This document shows, piece by piece, positions 1 through 6,196 of a stretch of 64,000 nucleotides of DNA. The notes under the pieces are model-generated. The model saw only the letters and a list, made by a program, of their open reading frames with translations. It was not told the DNA's origin and made no database searches. Source of the DNA: Phreatobacter sp. Lineage in GTDB: Bacteria; Pseudomonadota; Alphaproteobacteria; Rhizobiales; Phreatobacteraceae. The number at the start of each line of letters is the position of its first letter. Position 1 is the first letter of the stretch. The stretch is taken from positions 1-64,000 of the forward strand of contig NZ_JAPZTZ010000020.1 of NCBI RefSeq assembly GCF_027532945.1. Direction: 5' to 3'. The position numbers and the translations under genes are program-made.

Positions 1-369
1 GAGGAAGCTGATCGTGCCGGCCGACGCGTTCGCCGTGAAGGCGAGGCTCTCACCCTTCCAGGACTTGTCCTGACGGGCCTGGCGGACAGCCGACTGCAGC
101 GACTCGACAGCCTTGGTGATCGACTTCAGGCCGTTGTCGGCGGCTTCGAGGGTCTTGATGCCGTTCGACATGCCGTCGAGCAGGGCGCCGAGATCGTTCG
201 AACGCGAGTTGAGCGAGGCGGCCGTGAAGAAGTTGGTCGGGTTGTCGAGGGCCGAGTTGACCTTCTTGCCCGAGGCCAGGCGGCCCTGGATCGTCTCGCG
301 ACCGGAGGCGATGTTCTGGAGAGCGAGGAGGTTCGAACGAACGCCGCGCGAGATGGTGATGTCAGACAT
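1..369 (-). CDS. Flagellin, N-terminal part (cut by window edge)
   Basis: The first 123 codons of a flagellin gene; the rest lies outside the window. The protein begins MSDITISRGVRSNLLALQ and continues with ASGKKVNSALDNPTNFFTA, the conserved D0/D1 helical region that packs in the filament core. The ATG follows an AGGAAAGGG ribosome-binding site. Upstream is a leader with three consecutive stem-loops and an AT-rich region with a CtrA-type box. Flagellins are exported by the flagellar type III system and polymerise outside the cell. It cannot be seen whether more flagellin copies follow or which paralog this is. Confidence 0.93.
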   Translation of the reverse strand, partial: MSDITISRGVRSNLLALQNIASGRETIQGRLASGKKVNSALDNPTNFFTAASLNSRSNDLGALLDGMSNGIKTLEAADNGLKSITKAVESLQSAVRQARQDKSWKGESLAFTANASAGTISFL

Positions 370-390
370 TTCAGATCCCTTTCCTAGGGT

Positions 391-456
391 CCCCTGCTTC
401 TGAGGGGAGGACGATGACGCCTCCCGATCCTGGGAGGGCCTTCAGTTCTCGAAGGC
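391..456 (-). promoter_or_regulatory. Flagellin mRNA leader with three tandem stem-loops
   Basis: In the region transcribed ahead of the flagellin gene there are three adjacent perfect hairpins: GCCTTC/GAAGGC (438-456, loop 7), CCTCCC/GGGAGG (420-437, loop 6) and CCCCT/AGGGG (391-407, loop 7). The last ends about 20 bases before the start codon and just ahead of the ribosome-binding site. Flagellin leaders in Caulobacter-type bacteria are targets of post-transcriptional control by FlbT; that this leader is one is inference. Confidence 0.55.
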
Positions 457-554
457 ATGGCGACTGTCCTCGACGCGACTTAAGGAATGCTTTTTTCTGG
501 TCTGAACTTTGACAAACCGGAATTAATGGTAAACAGAACCAAAATACTACTATA

Positions 555-570
555 TTAACTGAACATTAAC
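555..570 (+). promoter_or_regulatory. CtrA-type binding site, TTAA-N7-TTAAC
   Basis: The bases TTAACTGAACATTAAC match the full alphaproteobacterial CtrA consensus TTAA-N7-TTAAC exactly. The site lies in the only clearly AT-rich stretch nearby (about 480-600). It is 46 bases before the gene at 616 and about 185 bases before the divergent flagellin start. TTGACA hexamers at 509-514 and 572-577 could be -35 elements for the rightward gene, but no good -10 is seen. CtrA is known to control flagellar genes; which of the two genes this site serves is open. Confidence 0.55.
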
Positions 571-615
571 CTTGACAAATTACTTACAAAACCAATTCGA
601 GCCCTCAGGTGATTC

Positions 616-978
616 ATGGCCGACATCGTCGCAGACACCGCCCTCCCCGCCCTGGCCGATGGCCCCGGGGCGCAGGAACTTGGCGTCCTCCTGCAGCTCG
701 AGGACGTAGACACGGTGGGCAAGAGCATCGCCTGGCTGGTCCAGGAAATGCTGCTGAAGGGTTTTGACGCCATCAGCCATGCCGATCTTGCTGCGCGGGT
801 GGAGCTGATCCTCGCCGCCATGCCGAGCGCGCGACCGCTGATCCTTGGCATGCAGTTCGCGATCATGGAGGAGGATTTCGCCCTCGCCTTCGATCACGCG
901 GCGCTGCTGGTTGAGCGGGAAAGCGAGCTGATGGCCAGGGCCCTCGCGGCCAAGGCCGGCGGCGGCACCCGCACCTGA
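616..978 (+). CDS. Small protein of unknown function, next to flagellin
   Basis: A 120-residue acidic, Leu/Ala-rich and probably all-helical protein with no signal peptide, membrane segment or motif I recognise. It has a weak AGG ribosome-binding site. The reading frame is placed between a flagellin promoter region and a polysaccharide gene, directly after the CtrA-type box. Its position hints at a cell-cycle or flagellum-linked role, but nothing in the protein itself shows this. A longer antisense frame on the other strand has no recognisable content, so the forward frame is preferred. Confidence 0.6.
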   Translation: MADIVADTALPALADGPGAQELGVLLQLEDVDTVGKSIAWLVQEMLLKGFDAISHADLAARVELILAAMPSARPLILGMQFAIMEEDFALAFDHAALLVERESELMARALAAKAGGGTRT

Positions 979-1023
979 GCCCGGTCCATCGGGCGGGGCA
1001 CCGTCCGGCTCCGGCATCCCTCA

Positions 1024-1043
1024 TTTACCATGCGTTTACCATG
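1024..1043 (+). repeat. Tandem TTTACCATG pair, 11-base spacing
   Basis: Two copies of TTTACCATG at 1024-1032 and 1035-1043 are spaced by one helical turn, 40 bases before the start of the cytidylyltransferase gene. The arrangement resembles a two-site operator. The second copy contains the alternative ATG at 1041. Confidence 0.3.
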
Positions 1044-1082
1044 TCCGCCCATCCTCCGCCCCATGCGGACCAGGGGCCATTC

Positions 1083-1889
1083 ATGCGGGTTGTGATTCTC
1101 GCGGGCGGACGGGGCACGCGGATCTCGGAAGAGACCGACGTGAAGCCCAAGCCCATGGTCGATGTCGGCGGCCGGCCGATCCTGTGGCACATCATGCGCC
1201 ACTACGCGGCCCAGGGTTTCGACGACTTCGTTATCGCCGCCGGCTACAAGGCCGACGTCATCAAGCGCTTCTTCCTCGACGAGATGCGCCTCGCCGGTGA
1301 CCTGCTGGTCGATACACGTCACGGCCAGGTCACCCGCACTGGCCCGGTCTTCGACAACTGGCGCGTCCGCATCGTCAATACCGGCCTCGACACCAATACC
1401 GGCGGACGCATCCTGCGCCTGAAGCCCCACCTCGACGGCGCGCCCTTCCTCGTCACCTATGGCGACGGCGTCAGCGACGTGCCCGTTCAGGCGGTGGTCG
1501 CACAGCACCAGGCCCAGGGCCATCTCGCCACCATCACCGCCGTCCATCCGCCCGCTCGCTTCGGTGGCATCCGCTTCGAGGGCGAGGACGTCTCCGGCTT
1601 CGTCGAGAAGCCGCAGATCGGCGAGGGCTGGATCAATGGCGGTTTCGCCGTCTTCGAGCCCGGCGTCTTCGACTATCTCGCCCTCGACGGCGACGACGGC
1701 TCGCTGGAGGTGGCGCTCTATGAGCGGCTCGCCCGCGACGGCAAGCTCGGCGCCTATCGCCACGACGGCTTCTGGCAGTGCGTCGACACGCTGCGTGAGC
1801 TCCGCCTGCTGCAGGGCCTGTGGGACTCCGGCAAGGCGCCCTGGAAAACCTGGATCGACGAGCCCCGCCGCTCCGTCGCCGCAGCGTGA
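1083..1889 (+). CDS. rfbF: Glucose-1-phosphate cytidylyltransferase
   Basis: A 268-residue nucleotidyltransferase that should make CDP-glucose from CTP and glucose-1-phosphate, the first step toward CDP-activated deoxy sugars. It carries the nucleotide-binding LAGGRGTR at residues 6-13, SEET plus KPKPM just after it, PILWHIM, TYGDGV with the metal-binding aspartate, and the family-specific GKAPWKTW near the C-terminus. All of these match enteric RfbF closely, and the length is close to the 257 residues of RfbF. ATG 1083 follows AGGGGCC; an in-frame ATG at 1041 adds 14 residues without homology. It is the first gene of a cassette of four genes with tight spacing. No CDP-glucose 4,6-dehydratase (RfbG) is in the window. 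Confidence 0.9.
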   Translation: MRVVILAGGRGTRISEETDVKPKPMVDVGGRPILWHIMRHYAAQGFDDFVIAAGYKADVIKRFFLDEMRLAGDLLVDTRHGQVTRTGPVFDNWRVRIVNTGLDTNTGGRILRLKPHLDGAPFLVTYGDGVSDVPVQAVVAQHQAQGHLATITAVHPPARFGGIRFEGEDVSGFVEKPQIGEGWINGGFAVFEPGVFDYLALDGDDGSLEVALYERLARDGKLGAYRHDGFWQCVDTLRELRLLQGLWDSGKAPWKTWIDEPRRSVAAA

Positions 1890-1897
1890 GGCAAGCC

Positions 1898-4099
1898 ATG
1901 AAGATCCTGCTCACGGGCCATGCCGGCTATGTCGGCACCGTCGCCACCGCCGTTCTGACGGAAGCTGGCCATGAGGTGATCGGCCTCGACACCGGCTATT
2001 TCGTCCCCTGCCACACCGAGGGCCTGGAGCCCGTGGACCCGGTGCGCACCATCGCCAAGGACGTGCGCGACATCACGGCCGAGGATCTCGCCGGCTTCGA
2101 TGCAGTGGTCCATCTCGCCGCCCTCTCCAACGACCCGATGGGCGACCTCGCTCCCGAACTCACCGCCGCCATCAACCGCGACGCCACCATTGCCCTTGCC
2201 CGCATCGCCAAGGCCGCCGGTGTCACGCGCTTCGTCTTCGCCTCCTCCTGCTCCATCTATGGCGCCGGCAACCCGGACCTGCTCCTCGACGAGAGCGCGC
2301 CGGTCAATCCGCTCACCGCCTATGCCGCGAGCAAAGTGGAGAGCGAGGCGGGGCTGCTTGCCCTCGCCGACGACAGCTTCACCCCCACTTTCATGCGCAA
2401 CGCCACCTGCTACGGCCTGTCGCCGCGGCTGCGCACCGACCTCGTCCTCAACAACCTCGTCGTCTCGGCTCTCTCAACCGGCGAGGTGAAACTGCTCTCC
2501 AGCGGCCTGTCCTGGCGCCCGCTCCTCCATGTGCGCGACCTTGCCCGCGCCGCGGCTGCCATCCTCGCCGCCGATGCCGACACGGTCCGGGGCGAGGCCT
2601 TCAACATCGGCCAGAACAGCGAGAACCACCTCGTCCGCGACATCGCGACCATCGTCGCCGAGGCAGTGCCGGGTTCGCGCGTCACCTTCGCCGAGGGCAA
2701 TACGATCGATCCGCGATCCTATCGCGTCGATTTCGGCAGGTTCGCCGCCGCCTTCCCCGACTTCCGCTTCCTCCACACCGCGGCCTCCGGCGCCAAGGAG
2801 CTGGTGGCCGCCCTCGCCGGCCGCACCACCGCAGACGACCTCAGTGGCCAGCGCTATGTGCGCCTCGCCCGGCTGAAGAGCCTCATGGCGGCAGAAAAGC
2901 TCGCCGAGGACCTCACATGGCGCACGGCGCGCGAGACCACCCCGCTCGGCGTCAAGCGCGAGCGCGTGCCGGTGGCTGGGCCCTCCATCACACAGCGCGA
3001 GGTCGACCTGACGGCCGAGGCGGCGCGTCACGCATGGTTCGAGAACCACGCCAAGTACAACCAGCGCTTCGAGGCGATGGTCGCCGCACAGACCGGCCGC
3101 AAGCACGCCATCTCGCTCGCCCACTGCACTTCGGCCATCCACCTCGCCCTGGTCGGTCTTGGCATCGGTCCGGGCGACGAGGTCATCGTGCCCGAATGCA
3201 CCTGGGTCGCAACCGCCTCGCCGGTGGTGCAGATCGGCGCCAACCCGGTTTTCGTCGACATCGATCCGGTCTCCTGGTGCATGTCGCCGGCGAGCCTTGC
3301 CGCCGCCATCACGCCGAAGACCAAGGCCGCCATCGTCGTCGATCTCTACGGCGGCATGCCGGACTGGGCGCGCCTTGAGACCATCGCCCGCGATGCCGGG
3401 ATCATCCTCATCGAGGACGCGGCGGAAGCCATCGGCTCGCGCTTCCGCGACAAGCCCGCCGGCGCCTTCGGCCGCGCCTCGGTCTTCTCCTTCCACGGCT
3501 CCAAGACGGTCACCACCGGCGAGGGCGGCATGCTCGTCACCGACGACGACGCGCTGGCCGAGCGGGTGAACATCCTGCGCGACCAGGGCCGCCATCCCAC
3601 ATCCCGCGCCCTCGTCACCGAGGAGGTCGGCTTCAAGTACCGGATGTCGGCCATGCAGGCCGCCATGGGCATCGCCCAGATGGAGCGCCTCGACGAGCTC
3701 ATCGCCATGAAGCGCGACATCTTCCGCTTCTATGCCGAGGCCCTCGACGGCACGCCGGGTCTGACGCTCAACGCCGAGCCGCCACACGTCTTCAACACCT
3801 ACTGGATGGTCACGGCCGTCCTTGATCCGAAGCTCGGCCTCCTCAAGCAGCAGGTCGCGGCCGAACTCGGCGCTGAAGGCATCGACACCCGGCCTTTCTT
3901 CTATCCGCTGAGCTGGCAGCCGGCCTTCCGGAGCCAGCCATCGGCGGCGGGCGCGAGCGCCCGCAATACCAACGCCTATGGGATCTCGCCGACGGGCATC
4001 AACCTGCCGAGCGGCTACAACGTCACCCGTGACGTCGCCGCCCGCGTCGCCCGCGGCCTCAAGTCCATCCTCGCGCGCCACGCCCGCCGCGTCGCCTGA
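1898..4099 (+). CDS. SDR epimerase/dehydratase fused to DegT-type aminotransferase
   Basis: One uninterrupted 733-codon frame encodes two normally separate enzymes. Residues 1 to about 345 are an extended SDR with TGHAGYVG (G7, G10, G13) for NAD(P), SSCSIYG at 116-122 and YAASK with Y142 and K146. The serine segment lacks the Asp-Glu pair of 4,6-dehydratases, so an epimerase, reductase or oxidase is more likely. Residues about 365-733 are a DegT/DnrJ/EryC1/StrS PLP aminotransferase with HGSK, in which K536 is the expected Schiff-base lysine, followed by TTGEGG. Together they would oxidise or epimerise a nucleotide sugar and then aminate it. It starts 8 bases after rfbF. An internal in-frame ATG at 2885 could allow a free aminotransferase, but no stop separates the halves. 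Confidence 0.88.
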   Translation: MKILLTGHAGYVGTVATAVLTEAGHEVIGLDTGYFVPCHTEGLEPVDPVRTIAKDVRDITAEDLAGFDAVVHLAALSNDPMGDLAPELTAAINRDATIALARIAKAAGVTRFVFASSCSIYGAGNPDLLLDESAPVNPLTAYAASKVESEAGLLALADDSFTPTFMRNATCYGLSPRLRTDLVLNNLVVSALSTGEVKLLSSGLSWRPLLHVRDLARAAAAILAADADTVRGEAFNIGQNSENHLVRDIATIVAEAVPGSRVTFAEGNTIDPRSYRVDFGRFAAAFPDFRFLHTAASGAKELVAALAGRTTADDLSGQRYVRLARLKSLMAAEKLAEDLTWRTARETTPLGVKRERVPVAGPSITQREVDLTAEAARHAWFENHAKYNQRFEAMVAAQTGRKHAISLAHCTSAIHLALVGLGIGPGDEVIVPECTWVATASPVVQIGANPVFVDIDPVSWCMSPASLAAAITPKTKAAIVVDLYGGMPDWARLETIARDAGIILIEDAAEAIGSRFRDKPAGAFGRASVFSFHGSKTVTTGEGGMLVTDDDALAERVNILRDQGRHPTSRALVTEEVGFKYRMSAMQAAMGIAQMERLDELIAMKRDIFRFYAEALDGTPGLTLNAEPPHVFNTYWMVTAVLDPKLGLLKQQVAAELGAEGIDTRPFFYPLSWQPAFRSQPSAAGASARNTNAYGISPTGINLPSGYNVTRDVAARVARGLKSILARHARRVA

Positions 4100-4113
4100 T
4101 CCGGAGCCGCTTC

Positions 4114-5367
4114 ATGGCCGCCAGCGCCGTCGCCTCGACCACGATCGCCCCCGCAGAAGCGCGGCGGCCGCTGGTCACCATCGCGCTGCCGACCTACAAC
4201 CGCGCGCAATATCTCGACCGCTTCTTCACCCACCACATCCAGGCCTTCGAGGCCCGCGGGATCGATTTCGAGATCCTCGTCTCGGACAACCGGTCGACCG
4301 ATGACACGCCTGCCATCGTCGCGCGCTGGGCCGCGGCCGACCCGCGCATCCGTTCCGTGCGGCAGGTCGAGAATATCGGCGCCTACGGCAACTTCCTCTA
4401 CACCTGGCGCCAGTCGCGCGGCGAGTTCGCCATATGGGTCGGTGACGACGACCTGCTCGTGCCGGACGTCGTCATCTCCTATCTCGGCCGCCTCGCTGCC
4501 GATCCCGACCTCGTCATGGTCCAGGCGCCGTGGATGCTCATCGACGAGACCCGCGACAATGCGGAGATGGGCACCTTCTACCGCATCGCCGGGGAGCGCC
4601 TCTTCCGGCAGGGCGAGCACGCGGCCTGCCTCGACTACATGCTGACCCACCACATCTTCCCCGAATGGTTCATCATCCGGACGAGCGTGGTTCACGACGT
4701 CATCGAGCCGGTCACCCCTTACGCCTTCCACTATTTCGCCCATCTCGCCCGCGCGCTCACCGTCGGCTCGGTGCTCTTCGCGCCGGAGCCCTTCGCCCGC
4801 GTCACGGCCATCTCCAAGGGCGGCGTGAACCATTCCGGCAACAGCGAGACGATGGACGGCTGGGACCGCTTCCGCGGCGGCGTCGAGTTCTTCGCCTCCT
4901 TCATCGAGCCGGCCCCGCTCGCGGACCCCGTGGCCTCGGGGCCCCTGCTCCGCCGTTTCCAGGATTTCACCATTCAGCGGATGCAGGTGGCCATCAAGCT
5001 GCACATCTTCGCCGGCAACTGGAGCCACGCCTATCATCTCGACCGCCGCGTCCGCGCCTATGGCCAGCCCGGCTGTCACCCCGACATGCGTCCGGTCGTG
5101 GCCGGCCTCTGCGCCCTGGAGACGCTGGTGGCGGAAGCCCGCGCCCAGGCCCGCCATCTCGTCGTGCTGGACGACCTCATCGCCGATGACACGCTGGAGA
5201 GCCTGACGCCCAAGGTTCGCGAGGCCTTCATCCGCCGCCGGGACCCGCGTGCCGCCTCGCCGACGCCCAAGGCCTTCGCGCTGATGTCGCCGCCCTCCGC
5301 CGACCTCCTCGGGCCGGACGACATCGTCATCGACCTCCACGCCGCCTTCCGGCGCACGCCCGCCTGA
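4114..5367 (+). CDS. Family 2 glycosyltransferase
   Basis: A 417-residue GT-A fold glycosyltransferase. VTIALPTYNR near residue 25 begins the donor-binding Rossmann half, VSDNRSTDDT follows, and GDDDLL at 110-115 gives the metal/nucleotide-binding DxD (D111-D113). There is no signal peptide or clear transmembrane segment, so it probably acts at the cytosolic face. ATG 4114 has a GGAG site 8 bases upstream and lies 14 bases after the SDR-DegT fusion. It is expected to transfer the sugar made by the preceding enzymes, onto flagellin, LPS or another glycan. The acceptor is unknown. Confidence 0.88.
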   Translation: MAASAVASTTIAPAEARRPLVTIALPTYNRAQYLDRFFTHHIQAFEARGIDFEILVSDNRSTDDTPAIVARWAAADPRIRSVRQVENIGAYGNFLYTWRQSRGEFAIWVGDDDLLVPDVVISYLGRLAADPDLVMVQAPWMLIDETRDNAEMGTFYRIAGERLFRQGEHAACLDYMLTHHIFPEWFIIRTSVVHDVIEPVTPYAFHYFAHLARALTVGSVLFAPEPFARVTAISKGGVNHSGNSETMDGWDRFRGGVEFFASFIEPAPLADPVASGPLLRRFQDFTIQRMQVAIKLHIFAGNWSHAYHLDRRVRAYGQPGCHPDMRPVVAGLCALETLVAEARAQARHLVVLDDLIADDTLESLTPKVREAFIRRRDPRAASPTPKAFALMSPPSADLLGPDDIVIDLHAAFRRTPA

Positions 5368-5368
5368 C

Positions 5369-6133
5369 ATGAGCTGGACGCTCGCGGGCAATTCCGGCGC
5401 GCGGCTCGTCATCCGGCCGACGCCCTGGGACGCTCGCGCCCTCGGCCGGCCGACCCTCGACATCACGGAGGCTGCGCTGGCAGGCGATGAAGGCATCACC
5501 GACGATGCCGATGTCATCACCGCCTTCCACCGCCTCTGCGGCGAAGAGCAGGCGGGGCTGGTGACCTGCCGCCTGCCCGCCGAGCGCCGCGCCGCCATCG
5601 CCCGGCTCCAGGCCATCGGCTTCCGCTATGTCGAGACGGTCCAGACCCTGCGCTTTCCCAACCTCGCCCGCTTCGCGCCGTCCTGCCGGCCGGCGCCGTT
5701 GCGGACACCCACCGCCGAGGATCACCCCGCTTTGATCGCGCAGGCCGCCGAGACCTTCCATTTCGGCCGCTTCGCCGAGGACCCGGCCATCCCGGCGGAG
5801 GTGAACCAGCTCCGGCAGGTCGACTGGATGGAAGGGCTGCTCGCCGGCCGCGCGACGGTGCTCGTCACCGGCGCCGCGCAGCGCCCTGGCGCCTTCATGG
5901 CCTTTACGACCGCGGACGGCTCGGCCGACCTCGTGCTCGGCGGAACGCAGCCCGACCAGGCCGTGCTCGCCCTGCCCTTCTGGACGGCGGTTCTGTTGCA
6001 CCTTAAGGACCAGGGCGTCCGCCGCATCGACACGGTCGTCTCCGCCGCCAATATCGGTGTCGCCAACCTCTATGCCCGCCTCGGCTTCCAGCTGACCGGC
6101 ACGCTGGTCGGCCTGCACCTGCACCGCCCCTGA
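5369..6133 (+). CDS. GNAT N-acyltransferase, RffC/FdtC-like
   Basis: A 254-residue protein with a C-terminal GNAT acetyltransferase domain (about residues 110-250) that ends in VSAANIGVANLYARLGFQ, the typical last helix and strand of the fold. The overall design resembles enzymes that N-acetylate nucleotide-linked amino sugars. It begins one base after the glycosyltransferase stop codon, so the two are almost certainly co-translated. In this cassette its likely job is to acylate the amino group put on by the DegT domain. Substrate and acyl donor cannot be read from sequence. Confidence 0.78.
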   Translation: MSWTLAGNSGARLVIRPTPWDARALGRPTLDITEAALAGDEGITDDADVITAFHRLCGEEQAGLVTCRLPAERRAAIARLQAIGFRYVETVQTLRFPNLARFAPSCRPAPLRTPTAEDHPALIAQAAETFHFGRFAEDPAIPAEVNQLRQVDWMEGLLAGRATVLVTGAAQRPGAFMAFTTADGSADLVLGGTQPDQAVLALPFWTAVLLHLKDQGVRRIDTVVSAANIGVANLYARLGFQLTGTLVGLHLHRP

Positions 6134-6152
6134 CACCGGCGCCGAAACGAAA

Positions 6153-6172
6153 CGGGCGCCTACAGGCGCCCG
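6153..6172. terminator. Hairpin terminator between convergent genes
   Basis: CGGGCGCC and GGCGCCCG form a perfect 8-base stem around TACA. It sits between the stop codons of the GNAT gene (6133) and the leftward OmpA-type gene (6197). On the minus strand it is followed by TTTCGTTT, so it should work best for the leftward gene. Confidence 0.7.
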
Positions 6173-6196
6173 CTCCCCTGTCTCAGCCAGGTCGCC

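Noticed and set aside
370-615. Sigma-54 (-24/-12) promoter for flagellin
   Set aside because: No GG-N10-GC pair of good match was found on the minus strand; the control region may use other signals.
2474-4081. A 535-codon open frame antisense to the SDR-DegT gene
   Set aside because: No recognisable domain; the forward frame carries two complete enzyme domains. Long antisense frames are expected at this GC content.
2885-4099. Separate aminotransferase gene starting at ATG 2885
   Set aside because: There is no stop codon before it and no clear ribosome-binding site; it is kept only as a possible internal start of the fusion.
4015-5616. A 533-codon antisense frame across the glycosyltransferase gene
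   Set aside because: Crosses two real genes and has no homology-like features.
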